Assembly: GCA_002493905.1 (NCBI GenBank)
Contig: DLAJ01000020.1
Location: 23,696-87,695, forward strand
Direction: 5' to 3'
DNA from: Lachnospiraceae bacterium UBA7050
Lineage (GTDB): Bacteria > Bacillota > Clostridia > Lachnospirales > Lachnospiraceae
DNA length: 64,000 nucleotides
Shown one piece after another: positions 8,168 through 16,884 of the stretch (position 1 is the first letter of the stretch; each line of letters opens with the position of its first letter). The position numbers and the translations under genes are program-made. A model generated the notes under the pieces. The model did not search any database and was not told the origin of the DNA. It was given only the letters and a program-made list of their open reading frames with translations.

Positions 8168-9370
8168 ATGACGGACGCAGCCGCAGTATTAAAAAAGGGC
8201 GCCGGACGCACAGTCAAAGCGGGCGGCATGTGGATTTACGATAATGAGATTGCCTCCATACACGGCAGTTTTGAAAATGGGGATATCATCTCCGTAGAAG
8301 ATTTCGACGGATTTTTTATGGGGTACGGTTACATCAACACCCGCTCCAAAATTACAATCCGCCTGATGTCAAGGCAGAAAGAGCATCCCGTCGACCATAC
8401 TTTATTGGAAAAAAGGGTCCGCAGCGCATGGGAATACCGCAAGCAGACAATCGACACATCCTGCTGCCGCATCGTTTTTGGCGAAGCTGATTTTCTGCCG
8501 GGTATTGTCATTGACAAATTCTCCGACGTGCTCGTAGTCGAATCGCTGACGCTCGGGATCGACCGCCTGAAAGGCGTGCTTCTTGACATACTCACCGGTG
8601 TCCTAAGAGAGGACGGCATCATCATCCGCGGCATTTATGAGCGCAGTGACGCAAAAGTACGTGAGCTTGAAGGCATGCCGCGCTTGAAGGGCTTTATCGG
8701 TGCGCCGTTTGATACGAAAGTACGGATTGAAGAAAACGGCGTCTCTTATATTGTAGATGTGGAGGACGGTCAGAAAACCGGCTTCTTTCTGGACCAAAAG
8801 CATAACCGCAGCGCAATCCGCCCGCTCTGCCGCGGGAAAAGAGTCCTCGACTGTTTCACGCACACCGGTTCTTTTGCCCTGAACGCCGGAATGGCAGGCG
8901 CTTCCTCTGTGCTCGGCGTAGACGCTTCCATGACAGGCATCCTGCAGGCGGAAGAAAACGCCCGCCTGAACGGACTTTCAGACCGTGTTCACTTTCAATG
9001 CGCCGATGTGTTTGAGCTTCTTCCGAAATTAGAGGCGGAGGGTGAGCGCTACGACGTCGTCATTCTCGACCCGCCAGCGTTCACCAAATCGCGAAATTCT
9101 GTCAAAAACGCCGTGAAAGGTTACAGGGAGATCAATCTGCGCGGCATGCGCCTCTTACAGGACGGCGGATTTCTCGCGACCTGCTCCTGTTCCCATTTTA
9201 TGGAGCCGGAACTATTTGCCAAAACCATCCGGGAAGCGGCGAGAGGCGCGCATAAGCGTCTGCGTCAGGTCGAATTCCGCACGCAGGCCTGCGACCATCC
9301 GATTCTGTGGGCGGCGGACGAATCCTACTATTTGAAATTTTATATTTTTCAGGTGGTAAACGAATGGTAA
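8168..9370 (+). CDS. class I SAM-dependent rRNA methyltransferase, RlmI-like (PUA plus methyltransferase)
   Basis: A 400-residue protein with an N-terminal PUA-like RNA-binding domain (about 5-80), a central EEHEE-type region and a C-terminal Rossmann methyltransferase. Visible are VEDGQKTGFFLDQKHNR, the SAM-binding stretch VLDCFTHTGSFALNA, and the catalytic ILDPPAF (NPP[Y/F]-type) followed by CSCSHFM. The family methylates C5 of cytosine in 23S rRNA (RlmI m5C1962 in E. coli). The ATG at 8168 has GGGAGG 7 bases upstream. A TTG at 8153 also has an AGGAGG box and is the alternative start. It appears monocistronic. Confidence 0.9.
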   Translation: MTDAAAVLKKGAGRTVKAGGMWIYDNEIASIHGSFENGDIISVEDFDGFFMGYGYINTRSKITIRLMSRQKEHPVDHTLLEKRVRSAWEYRKQTIDTSCCRIVFGEADFLPGIVIDKFSDVLVVESLTLGIDRLKGVLLDILTGVLREDGIIIRGIYERSDAKVRELEGMPRLKGFIGAPFDTKVRIEENGVSYIVDVEDGQKTGFFLDQKHNRSAIRPLCRGKRVLDCFTHTGSFALNAGMAGASSVLGVDASMTGILQAEENARLNGLSDRVHFQCADVFELLPKLEAEGERYDVVILDPPAFTKSRNSVKNAVKGYREINLRGMRLLQDGGFLATCSCSHFMEPELFAKTIREAARGAHKRLRQVEFRTQACDHPILWAADESYYLKFYIFQVVNEW

Positions 9371-9403
9371 CAATTCCGGTTCTGCCGCATTTCTGCAACA
9401 AAA

Positions 9404-9445
9404 GACCCGGAGACGGGCAGCTTCACACTGCACCGCATCCGGGTC
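9404..9445 (-). terminator. intrinsic terminator of hsp20
   Basis: Minus strand: GACCCGGA pairs with TCCGGGTC around an inner GCAG/CTGC stem, followed by TTTTGTT. It lies just after the stop codon of the Hsp20 gene. Confidence 0.7.
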
Positions 9446-9477
9446 CCATTCATCATTGATCGAAGAAAAACAGACCG

Positions 9478-9954
9478 TTATCCTTCAATGGCAATATATT
9501 TCTTTTCTTCCACCTCAGGTTTTTTCTTTTCTGCTTTCGGGATACTCAGTTTCAACACTCCGCTTTCATACTTTGCGTGAATGTCTTCCTGTTTTACTTC
9601 TTCCCCGACATAGAAAGACCTGCTCATGCTGCCGGCATAACGCTCTCTGCGGACGAACTTTCCGCTTTTCTTTTCTTTCTCATCCTTGTCTAACCCCTTT
9701 GACGCGGTAATCGTAAGGTATCCGTCGTTAAGCTCCAAAGAAAGCTCATCCTTCTTGAATCCGGGCAGATCCATATCCACCTCGTAATGGTCATCATGTT
9801 CCCGCACATCCGTTTTCATCATGTTCGCCGCATGGCGTCCATACAGTTTCCTCTGGGCTTTCTTCATATCCCTGTCATCCAGTACAGGGAAATCAAAAAA
9901 GTCATCAAAGAAATCATCAAACAGGTTTTCTCCAAAAATACTAGGTGTCATCAT
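9478..9954 (-). CDS. small heat shock protein, Hsp20/alpha-crystallin family
   Basis: A 158-residue ATP-independent holdase chaperone of the cytoplasm. The N-terminus (SIFGENLFDDFFDDFFDF) is the Phe/Asp-rich oligomerisation arm usual in this family. The alpha-crystallin domain spans about 45-145 with VDMDLPGFKKDELSLE and the late A-x-x-x-x-G-V-L motif (AKYESGVLKLSIP). GGAG precedes the ATG at 9954; a second ATG follows at once. A consensus CIRCE operator lies over its promoter, so HrcA should repress it until heat stress titrates HrcA/GroE. The gene stands alone with its own terminator. Confidence 0.95.
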   Translation of the reverse strand: MMTPSIFGENLFDDFFDDFFDFPVLDDRDMKKAQRKLYGRHAANMMKTDVREHDDHYEVDMDLPGFKKDELSLELNDGYLTITASKGLDKDEKEKKSGKFVRRERYAGSMSRSFYVGEEVKQEDIHAKYESGVLKLSIPKAEKKKPEVEEKKYIAIEG

Positions 9955-10067
9955 AAGTCATCTCTCCTTTTCTTTATAAGTATCATTTATCGTTTGGAAC
10001 AAAGGATATTGACGGTAACTCGAAGCCTTTCATCGGTTCCTTTTCCCGTTCCTCATGTTCTAAACAT

Positions 10068-10096
10068 GTTATAGCACCATTATTAGCACTCGTCAA
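10068..10096 (-). promoter_or_regulatory. sigma-A promoter of hsp20
   Basis: Minus strand: TTGACG, exactly 17 bp, TATAAC. The -35 box lies in the spacer and arm of the CIRCE operator, so bound HrcA would block RNA polymerase. Confidence 0.85.
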
Positions 10097-10109
10097 TAGT
10101 GAGTGCTAA
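10083..10109. promoter_or_regulatory. CIRCE operator (HrcA binding site)
   Basis: TTAGCACTC, 9-bp spacer, GAGTGCTAA: an exact match to the CIRCE consensus. It overlaps the hsp20 promoter and also lies about 30 bp from the -35 of the divergent gene at 10222. Confidence 0.95.
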
Positions 10110-10136
10110 TAATTTTTGTGAAAACTTTGTGAACAT

Positions 10137-10165
10137 TTGACAACCCTCGATAAATTTGCTAAAAC
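10137..10165 (+). promoter_or_regulatory. candidate promoter of the gene at 10222
   Basis: TTGACA, 17-bp spacer, TAAAAC. The -35 is perfect and the -10 weak. It starts 28 bp from the CIRCE arm, so heat control of this gene is possible but unproven. Confidence 0.5.
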
Positions 10166-10221
10166 ATATTTATATAAAATGACTATTAAAATGCAGCCGT
10201 TTGAAATTGGGAGGTATCTTC

Positions 10222-10608
10222 ATGGAAAAACGCTTAAAACAATATCTTGCTGCTATGGATCAGCTTCTTGCCGGACTGGAACGCGCCCATGACAGCGCCG
10301 GAGCGGCATCGGAATTATCGGAAAAAAAAGAAATGTCCGCAAGCGAAATGCTTGCGGAACATCTGACACAGATTCAGTTTTTTCAGCACGAGCGCCTCAT
10401 TCATCTGATCGTGACCTGCCTGTTCGCCGTGCTTGCTTTCGCTGCCTTTTTCGTATTGTTTTTTACGATGAATGCCGGAATGTTCCTCCTTTTCGCAGCG
10501 CTCCTCGTGCTGCTGATCCCCTATATCCGGCACTATTATATCTTAGAAAACGGCGTACAGCGCATGTACCGGCAATATGACCGTCTGCGTGATCTGCTGC
10601 GCGGCTGA
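10222..10608 (+). CDS. small two-helix membrane protein, function unknown
   Basis: A 128-residue protein starting at ATG 10222 with GGGAGG 7 bases upstream. Residues 1-60 are polar and helical (KRLKQYLAAMDQLL...); two adjacent membrane helices (about 62-82 and 85-103) follow with a very short turn, then a polar helical tail (YRQYDRLRDLLRG). Both ends should be cytoplasmic. I recognise no family. It is divergent from hsp20, close to the CIRCE site. Confidence 0.7.
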   Translation: MEKRLKQYLAAMDQLLAGLERAHDSAGAASELSEKKEMSASEMLAEHLTQIQFFQHERLIHLIVTCLFAVLAFAAFFVLFFTMNAGMFLLFAALLVLLIPYIRHYYILENGVQRMYRQYDRLRDLLRG

Positions 10609-10742
10609 TTTCCGAAACAGGGCATCCGCTTTCAGACTGCAAACTGCTTTTTTCCCTGCTGCACGCTGCTTTTTTCTGTCGCGGCACGATCGTTCTTCAT
10701 TTCGTAATGACACTGCACGCCATCACTTCTTTTCGTCCGCAT

Positions 10743-11471
10743 TTACTTTACTTTTGTGACGTTTTCAGAAGCATCCACCACGTCACAGACGCAGAGCTTT
10801 CCTTCTTTTTCCACAAAGCGGATATCATATCCTGCAAAATACATGCCGTAAACAGAGCCCCGCCCCTTCTGATACGCCGCGCGCGGGTCCTGGCTGAGCA
10901 GTCTGCATGCTGTTTCTCGTTTTTCCTCCGGCAGCTTCTCAAGCAGATGCTGCGGAAATTCCACCTCAATCTCATACGCGCAGCATGCCTGACCAAAACT
11001 GCCCGATGCTTCAGGATGCGCATCCGTATAGGGAAGATACGGCTTTATATCATAAATCGGCGTGCCGCTCACAAGGTCCGCCCCTCCGACAATCAGCTTT
11101 GCGCCCTCCTTTGTCTCCCACAGCACTTCTTCTAACCGGACGCAGGAGAGCCCGATTGCGTTCGGGCGGAACGGCGCCCGCGTCGCGAACACGCCTTTCT
11201 TTTCCTTTCCGCCCAGACGCGGCGGATGCACAGCCGGCGCAAATCCCTCTCTCTGATTCCCGGAAAATCCCCATAACAGCCACAGATGCGAAAATTCCTC
11301 GATGCCCCTCAGCGCCTCGGCGTTCCGGTACGCAGGCTCAAACACGATTTCTCCGCGCAGTCCCTCCACCAGCCCGCTCTGACGGGGCACGCCGAATTTT
11401 TCCGCAAACTCCGTGCGGATGGTCGCAATCCTATAAATCGTATGTGCGCCAGTCTCTTTTTGATTGTCCAT
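10743..11471 (-). CDS. trmO: tRNA (t6A37) N6-methyltransferase, TrmO/TsaA family
   Basis: The protein belongs to the TrmO (YaeB/VirR) family, which methylates N6-threonylcarbamoyladenosine at position 37 of certain tRNAs using SAM. Visible are the N-terminal YRIATIRTEF, the conserved FSHLWLLWGF, KKGVFATRAPFRPNAIGLS and SGTPIYDIKPYLPY, in the family order. A C-terminal extension of about 85 residues matches the longer TrmO type. The ATG at 11471 has GGAAG 8 bases upstream; the ATG at 11495 lacks a ribosome site and would add eight residues. Confidence 0.9.
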   Translation of the reverse strand: MDNQKETGAHTIYRIATIRTEFAEKFGVPRQSGLVEGLRGEIVFEPAYRNAEALRGIEEFSHLWLLWGFSGNQREGFAPAVHPPRLGGKEKKGVFATRAPFRPNAIGLSCVRLEEVLWETKEGAKLIVGGADLVSGTPIYDIKPYLPYTDAHPEASGSFGQACCAYEIEVEFPQHLLEKLPEEKRETACRLLSQDPRAAYQKGRGSVYGMYFAGYDIRFVEKEGKLCVCDVVDASENVTKVK

Positions 11472-11566
11472 AAGATGCTCTTCCACATTTTTCATGATGA
11501 TATGACTATAGCATCCGCTGCCGCCCCATGCAAGCAGATTTCGTTCCCGGCGTGTGCATTTCCGGT

Positions 11567-12325
11567 TTATGCCCAGTCTTTCTTTTTATAGCAGACAGCC
11601 CCGACTCCCGCAAAAAGCACTGTCAGTACACTGAGGACCAGCAGCTCCGTGCGATGCGTAAGAAGCCCTTCCCCGGCAAACGCCCCCTGCAGAAGGTCCA
11701 CTGCGTAAGTCATCGGCAGAAATTTAGAAACCGTCCTGACTGCGCCCGAAAACAGCATATCGGGAATCGTCGCTCCGGACAAAAAGAGCATGACAAAATA
11801 AAAGACATAACACAGCACATTGGCAATTTTTGCGTCCGGCGCAACCGCCGTAAAAAGAAATCCCATGGAAAACAGCGCCGCGACACTGATAAAAAGGCTG
11901 AGCGCCACAGCCCCTGCGCTTCCCAATATCTTTACGCCGTACAGCGCTCTTCCTGCAATCAGCAGAATCAGGATTCCAATGAGCGTCATCACAAAATTTA
12001 CCAGTATCTGGGCCAGAATGATGCTCCGCTTTCCTGCCGGCGTTGCATCATAACGTTTATAAATCTTTTTTTCTTTGCACTCGGACAAGGTCAGCGGAAA
12101 AGCCATCAGTCCGGTTACGCCGATGACCATGACTGCATATGCCGGAACGGAGACGTCCATTGCTCCCAGCTCAGTTTCCGGAGAAATCGGTGCGTTCCCG
12201 TAAATACTGCCAAATATGACGAGCATCAGCGTTGGAAACACCAGCGTAAAGAAAAAGCCGAAAAAATCTCTTAAAAACAGCAGTCCTTCATATTTACATA
12301 TCACCGCAAATCGTTTCATTTTCAT
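11567..12325 (-). CDS. ABC-2 type transporter permease
   Basis: A 252-residue integral membrane protein with about six membrane helices (first near 15-35) and the polar KEKKIYKRYDATPAGK loop typical of ABC-2 permeases between helices 2 and 3. GGGAG precedes the ATG at 12325. It lies 21 bp downstream of the ATPase gene and forms a transporter with it. The substrate is unknown. Such ATPase/permease pairs next to LytTR/DUF3021 genes often export peptides or lipids or give drug resistance. Confidence 0.9.
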   Translation of the reverse strand: MKMKRFAVICKYEGLLFLRDFFGFFFTLVFPTLMLVIFGSIYGNAPISPETELGAMDVSVPAYAVMVIGVTGLMAFPLTLSECKEKKIYKRYDATPAGKRSIILAQILVNFVMTLIGILILLIAGRALYGVKILGSAGAVALSLFISVAALFSMGFLFTAVAPDAKIANVLCYVFYFVMLFLSGATIPDMLFSGAVRTVSKFLPMTYAVDLLQGAFAGEGLLTHRTELLVLSVLTVLFAGVGAVCYKKKDWA

Positions 12326-12346
12326 ATCCCACTCCCTTCAGGCCTG

Positions 12347-13120
12347 TCAGCCTATTGCATCCATGGATATTCCTCCCTGTTTTGGCATAAGCTTCAAATA
12401 CAGCTTTTCCAAGGAATCGGAATCATCCCAATTTTTCTCTGAAATCCGCTCTTTAGCATAGCTGCAAAACTCCTGTTTGGAGCCTAAAAACTGCTGCTTT
12501 CCATCTTCTAAAAAAAGAATACGTCCCGCCAGCGCTTCCACCTCATCCAGATAATGGGAAACTAAAATGATCGAAACGCCGCTGTCCCTGATCGCCTCAA
12601 AACTGCGCCACATGCTCTGGCGGACTTCCGGGTCAAGTCCCGTAGTCAGTTCATCCAGAATCATCAGTTTCGGACGCCCCATAAGGGAAAGGAGCACGGA
12701 AAGCCGCTGCTTTTCCCCGCCTGAAAGTTTTGAAACCCATCGTTTTCGTTTGTTCTCCAAATCCATCTGCCGCAATAAGGCTTCCCAGTCTGCCGGTCTG
12801 TCATAGAACGCGGCGAACAGCCTGCACAATTCCTCCACTCTGATTTTGGATGGATATGCCGTTTCCTGTAACTGAACACCCATTTTTTCGTATACTTCTC
12901 CGCGATGCTGAAACGGGTCCTTCCCAAAAACGGAGATCCGTCCGCTGTCCGGTTTCCTTAACCCCTCGACGCACTCCACCGTTGACGTCTTCCCCGAACC
13001 GTTCGGTCCGATCACTGCCAGAATCTCCCCCTGCTCCACACAAAATGTGACGCCCTGAACCGCCTGCACATTCCGGTATGCTAAATGTAATCCCTCTACT
13101 TCTACAACTGTCTCCGCCAT
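12347..13120 (-). CDS. ABC transporter ATP-binding protein
   Basis: A 257-residue ABC ATPase starting at ATG 13120 (GGGAGGA 6 bases upstream; in-frame codons before it are not needed). It has Walker A GPNGSGKT (about 37-44), signature LSGGEKQRLS, Walker B LMILDELTTGLDP and the switch His in LVSHYLDE. The C-terminal tail is short. It works with the ABC-2 permease encoded downstream. It is transcribed away from the LytTR regulator gene at 13344, which shares the 223-bp intergenic region. Confidence 0.92.
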   Translation of the reverse strand: MAETVVEVEGLHLAYRNVQAVQGVTFCVEQGEILAVIGPNGSGKTSTVECVEGLRKPDSGRISVFGKDPFQHRGEVYEKMGVQLQETAYPSKIRVEELCRLFAAFYDRPADWEALLRQMDLENKRKRWVSKLSGGEKQRLSVLLSLMGRPKLMILDELTTGLDPEVRQSMWRSFEAIRDSGVSIILVSHYLDEVEALAGRILFLEDGKQQFLGSKQEFCSYAKERISEKNWDDSDSLEKLYLKLMPKQGGISMDAIG

Positions 13121-13261
13121 GCCGATTCCTCCCTTCTTCGTGCTCCTCACATCCTAGCGCAGATTTTCCTCTGCGTCCATCCCAATCCGAAAAACGGGCA
13201 AATCCGGCGTGTAAGCGGTCGTATTTCCTGTATAAAATGCACAGGACAGCGGCAGAAACTA

Positions 13262-13270
13262 TGTTATAAT
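13262..13270 (+). promoter_or_regulatory. extended -10 promoter of the LytTR/DUF3021 operon
   Basis: TG-T-TATAAT, an extended -10 box, 74 bases before the ATG at 13344. No good -35 is seen, as expected for an activated or extended -10 promoter. Confidence 0.55.
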
Positions 13271-13343
13271 ATTCCCAAAGAGCATCCGGGTCTGCTTATT
13301 TCATCCCGCGCTCTAATAAGATTTGCAAAAAGGGAGGGCGTTC

Positions 13344-13802
13344 ATGAAAGTAGAATGCCATATCAGCGCAGACGGCGGAGAATCCTATGCCGTTCTTCAT
13401 ATCAGGTCGATGACTCCGACGATCGCAGAAGCGATTTCCATTCTGGAGAATGAAGACGTATCCCTTCAGGCGCTCCATTCGTTCAACGCCGTACGGGACG
13501 GAAAAACCTATTTTCTCGAGCCGGACAATATCGAGATTGTACGCACCGAAGGGCGGGAGATTGTCTGTTATGATGCGGACAACAACAGGTATGTTCTGAA
13601 CAGGCCGTTATATGAGCTCGAACCGATGCTCGGCTCCGCGTTTATCCGCATTTCCAAATCCGCAATCGTTCAAATCCGAAAGATCAGCCATTGTAAAGCC
13701 AGCCTGAACGGAACAATGGAACTGGTTATGAAAAACGGAGTCAGGGATTATATTTCCAGAAGCTTTAGAAAACTGTTCAAGGAAAGGCTGGGTCTGATAT
13801 GA
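13344..13802 (+). CDS. LytTR-family DNA-binding regulator
   Basis: A 152-residue protein without a receiver domain. The C-terminal half (about 55-150) is a LytTR domain: IEIVRTEGREIVCY, YELEPMLGSAFIRISKSAIV and ISRSFRKLFKERL fit the family. LytTR proteins bind short direct repeats in promoters. GGGAGG lies 7 bases before ATG 13344. Its stop overlaps the next start (ATGA), so the two are translated together. This LytTR/DUF3021 pair normally controls a neighbouring ABC transporter, here the divergent one. Confidence 0.9.
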   Translation: MKVECHISADGGESYAVLHIRSMTPTIAEAISILENEDVSLQALHSFNAVRDGKTYFLEPDNIEIVRTEGREIVCYDADNNRYVLNRPLYELEPMLGSAFIRISKSAIVQIRKISHCKASLNGTMELVMKNGVRDYISRSFRKLFKERLGLI

Positions 13803-14275
13803 AGCAATCAATGAGAAGAATGGTACAATTGATCATCAAATACCTGTGTCACGGAATCTCCTGGGGATGCACCTGTTTCGTACTGTTATGCCTGTGCTGC
13901 CATTTCATCGGTGCTGACGATATTCTGGCACTTATCTGGAACGACTTTGCAAAACATGCGGCAGGCTCCATTCTTGTCGGAGTTGCCTGCGGCTCCACAG
14001 CCATTGTTTATCAGATAGACCGCCTTCCCTTCGGCGCAAAAGTGTTGATTCATTTTACCGTCGGCATGGGCGTATTCTATCCCGTCGCGCTTTCTCTTAA
14101 CTGGATTCCGTACCATCCGGGCAATGTTCTCTATTCGGTACTGCAGTTTCTGGTCTCCTGCAGCATTTTCGCGGCAATCTGGTTTTGTTTTTATCTCTTT
14201 AACCGCAGCGAAGCAAAAAAAATCAACAACAGACTTCAGGAACTGGCGCAGGAGCAGAAAAATAAATCCCGCTGA
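13799..14275 (+). CDS. DUF3021 family membrane protein
   Basis: A 158-residue protein with four membrane helices (about 13-35, 50-70, 80-98 and 110-130) and a short basic C-terminal tail, the architecture of DUF3021. It overlaps the LytTR gene by 4 bp. In known LytTR/DUF3021 modules the membrane protein inhibits or senses for the regulator, so it probably holds the LytTR protein in check at the membrane; that is inference here. Confidence 0.85.
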   Translation: MKQSMRRMVQLIIKYLCHGISWGCTCFVLLCLCCHFIGADDILALIWNDFAKHAAGSILVGVACGSTAIVYQIDRLPFGAKVLIHFTVGMGVFYPVALSLNWIPYHPGNVLYSVLQFLVSCSIFAAIWFCFYLFNRSEAKKINNRLQELAQEQKNKSR

Positions 14276-14327
14276 AAACATAAGCATCCTGTCCACAGTT
14301 TACAACGGGATTCTCCCATCATCAAAA

Positions 14328-14352
14328 ACGGCACATCCAATGGATGTGCCGT
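14328..14352 (-). terminator. intrinsic terminator of the gene at 14375
   Basis: A perfect 12-bp inverted repeat (ACGGCACATCCA/TGGATGTGCCGT) with a single-base centre, followed on the minus strand by TTTTTGAT. Confidence 0.8.
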
Positions 14353-14374
14353 CAACATTTTCATGATTCATATA

Positions 14375-14668
14375 CTAAAAATAAGTCTTATCCACCGGCT
14401 TGCAGATCAGTTCCACCTGATCCGTAAGCTGCATTGCCTGCAGCACTTCCTCCGCCTTCTCTCGCTGCATCTCATTAATACAGATCGTGCATTCGGGCCT
14501 GCCTCCGAATATCTTGCGGAAAAAACCGGGATTTTCCCATTTCTCACAATAGGAAATCCGGTTGCTCAGGAATTCCTTTTCTATGCGCTTCTTGACCTCC
14601 AGATCAACCACCGCGCATAATGCAATTTCATTGTGTACCTTCAAGCCTGTATAAATTGTCGGTTTCAT
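14375..14668 (-). CDS. small conserved protein, function unknown
   Basis: A 97-residue soluble protein. The pattern of alternating strands and helices (IALCAVVDLEVKKRIEKEFL... PECTICINEMQREKAEEVLQAM) suggests a ferredoxin-like alpha/beta fold, and three Cys are present (C18, C41, C61 roughly). I do not recognise the family. It has its own sigma-A promoter and terminator, so it is a single-gene unit. Confidence 0.6.
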   Translation of the reverse strand: MKPTIYTGLKVHNEIALCAVVDLEVKKRIEKEFLSNRISYCEKWENPGFFRKIFGGRPECTICINEMQREKAEEVLQAMQLTDQVELICKPVDKTYF

Positions 14669-14718
14669 AAATTTTTCCTGCCTTGCCTGTGCTTACTGCC
14701 ACAATCCTTACGATAACT

Positions 14719-14747
14719 ACTATAATTCTTTTGTGTCCCAATTTCAA
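14719..14747 (-). promoter_or_regulatory. sigma-A promoter of the gene at 14668
   Basis: Minus strand: TTGAAA, 17 bp, TATAGT, about 50 bases before the ATG. Confidence 0.75.
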
Positions 14748-14753
14748 GTAATT

Positions 14754-15509
14754 TTATACATAGATTTTCAGCGTAACGCGCATTCTTCCTTTTGCCGTTA
14801 TGTCAAAATCTCCGCAGACACGAAATTTTCCATATCCCCTGACAGAGATGATATTCCCGTCTTTACAAAGATATCCGGCGTTTTCGCACTGTCTCCCATC
14901 TACAAAAACTTTCTTTGCACGAAAAAGCTCTGTGCTCCCGCTCCGCGATAAATGATACAGCTTCGCCGCCAGCGCATCAATGCGTGCAGACGATACAATG
15001 ACCTGTTCCTCGCGGTACCGGGGCTTTGCCGTATCCGGCACTTCGTCAGATACATTCAGATGAACCGCAGTATGCCGCACCTTCGTCAAATGCTCTGTCA
15101 GATATGGAGCAATCCGTTCCAGACAGAAAATGCAGCAGGTTTTTCCCCTGACCACCATATCTCCGATCAGCTCCCGCTCAATGCCAAGGTTCATCAGCGC
15201 GCCCAGATAATCCCTGTGTGTCAGTTCTTCCGCAAATTTGGGTGCTGCCGGCTCCGCCATCAGGCAGACAATTGGAAATTCCGTCTCATAACCGAACGCC
15301 GCCGCATCCCCGAAGCGCAGGACCTGCCGTTCAGCGCCCTCCACGCCTCCAGATAATGCGAACCCGGCATAAGAAAGCTCCTTTTCCATCCGATGAAAGA
15401 CCGCCTGTCTGTCCATGCTCAAAAACGGTGTGAACGTATAGCACCCGCTGTCGTACGACCGTCTGGCAAGCTCCCGGAATCTTTTTTCCCAAATCTCATC
15501 CTCTGTCAT
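14754..15509 (-). CDS. ylmH: YlmH family S4-domain RNA-binding protein
   Basis: A 251-residue protein of the YlmH family. The N-terminal domain has FTPFLSMDRQAVF and the central region has THRDYLGALMNLGIERELIGDMVV, the family hallmark; the C-terminal S4 domain begins near residue 175 (IDALAAKLYHLSRS... FRAKKVFVDGR). YlmH of B. subtilis acts in ribosome-associated quality control and is classically next to division genes. Here it overlaps the MATE gene by 14 bp, a different context. AAAGGG precedes the ATG. The start is inside the MATE coding sequence. Confidence 0.88.
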   Translation of the reverse strand: MTEDEIWEKRFRELARRSYDSGCYTFTPFLSMDRQAVFHRMEKELSYAGFALSGGVEGAERQVLRFGDAAAFGYETEFPIVCLMAEPAAPKFAEELTHRDYLGALMNLGIERELIGDMVVRGKTCCIFCLERIAPYLTEHLTKVRHTAVHLNVSDEVPDTAKPRYREEQVIVSSARIDALAAKLYHLSRSGSTELFRAKKVFVDGRQCENAGYLCKDGNIISVRGYGKFRVCGDFDITAKGRMRVTLKIYV

Positions 15510-16845
15510 AACACCCTTTCGCTGTCCCGCGCAGCCGCGGATTCCTTACAAGCTGGATAATCAACGGAATCACCATCAATATCCAGATCAGCGGCTCAGA
15601 CCAAATGACCGCCATATAACCAAAATATCCGGAAAACACAACTGCGATCACAACTTTCCCCACAAGCTCAACCCCGCTGGAAATCAGCGGCGTAATGCTG
15701 TCCCCCATTCCCTGCATCGCATTGCGCGCAAGGCAGATAACGGTGGGAACTGCATAAAACGGTGTGTTGATGCGCAGATACAGCGACGCCGTCTCAATGA
15801 TATCGGCTTCCTTGGTCGCCGTCACGGCGCGCACCATCCACGGCGCGGCGGTATAAGCGGCGATCAGCACAAACAGGCACCAGCCCCACACAAGCAGGAT
15901 TGTCTGCGTCAGTCCCTTTTTAATCCGGTCATATTTTTCCGCCCCCATATTCTGCCCGCTGTAAGTCGCCATCGTTGTGCCAAAGACAGAAAACGGCAGC
16001 ATAAACAGTTCCGTGATCTTGCGCGCCGCCGTATGCGCCACAATCGTATGCTCGCCAAAACCGTTGATCGCCCCCTGCAGGGCTACGGAACCGATATTAA
16101 CCAGACACCCCATCAGTCCGACGGAAAGTCCGGTCGCGTACAGTTCCTTTATCGTTTTTTTGCTAAGACGGCACTCCTCCCGATGCAGATGCAGGATTGG
16201 GTACCGTTTCCATAAATAGCAAAAACACGCGGCAAACGCGATGATCTGGGACAGCACAGTTGCAGCAGCCGCCCCCTCCACGCCAAACGCAAACACGCGG
16301 ACAAACAGAAGATCAAGCCCCACGTTGAGCAGCGCGGATATAACCAGAAAAACAAGCGGGGCTACCGTATCCCCAATCGCACGCAGCAGCCCCGCACAGA
16401 CATTATAGAGCATTGACGCCGTCATACCAAGCAGGATAATGCGAAAATACCGCACCGCAAGCGGCATCAGTTCTTCCTCTGTGTTCAGGAGCCTTAAAAT
16501 TCCCGGCAAAAAGAACACGCTTACCGCTGTCAGAACAATCGATGTTGCAAGACCGAGCACAAACGTCCCTGAAACTGCCCTGCGCACATGCGCTTCGTCC
16601 TTTGCCCCGAATCCACGCGCCGTAATAATCGCAAATCCATTTGTAAGCCCGATCAGGAAGCCAATGATCATATTGTTCAGCGAGCTTGTCACACCAACTG
16701 CCGCCAAAGCCTGCTCACCCAGATAGCTCCCCACAATGCGCGTATCGGCAAGGGAATAAAAAAGCTGGAAAACATTTCCAAGCATGATCGGAAGCGCAAA
16801 CTGCAGAATCAGCTTCAGCGGCTTTCCCTGTGTCAGATCCCTCAT
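15496..16845 (-). CDS. MATE family multidrug efflux transporter
   Basis: A 449-residue protein with 12 predicted membrane helices. PIMLGNVFQLFYSLADTRIVG at the N-terminus and LIGLTNGFAIITARGFGAKD after helix 2 are diagnostic of MATE proteins (NorM/DinF type), and the second half repeats the pattern (MLPFSVFGTTMATYSGQNMGAEKYDRI). It exports cationic compounds with Na+ or H+ antiport. GAGAGG lies 11 bases before the ATG at 16845. The 3' end overlaps ylmH. Confidence 0.93.
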   Translation of the reverse strand: MRDLTQGKPLKLILQFALPIMLGNVFQLFYSLADTRIVGSYLGEQALAAVGVTSSLNNMIIGFLIGLTNGFAIITARGFGAKDEAHVRRAVSGTFVLGLATSIVLTAVSVFFLPGILRLLNTEEELMPLAVRYFRIILLGMTASMLYNVCAGLLRAIGDTVAPLVFLVISALLNVGLDLLFVRVFAFGVEGAAAATVLSQIIAFAACFCYLWKRYPILHLHREECRLSKKTIKELYATGLSVGLMGCLVNIGSVALQGAINGFGEHTIVAHTAARKITELFMLPFSVFGTTMATYSGQNMGAEKYDRIKKGLTQTILLVWGWCLFVLIAAYTAAPWMVRAVTATKEADIIETASLYLRINTPFYAVPTVICLARNAMQGMGDSITPLISSGVELVGKVVIAVVFSGYFGYMAVIWSEPLIWILMVIPLIIQLVRNPRLRGTAKGCYDRG

Positions 16846-16884
16846 AACAAACTGTACCTCTCCATGATCGGGCTTTCTGCTCTT

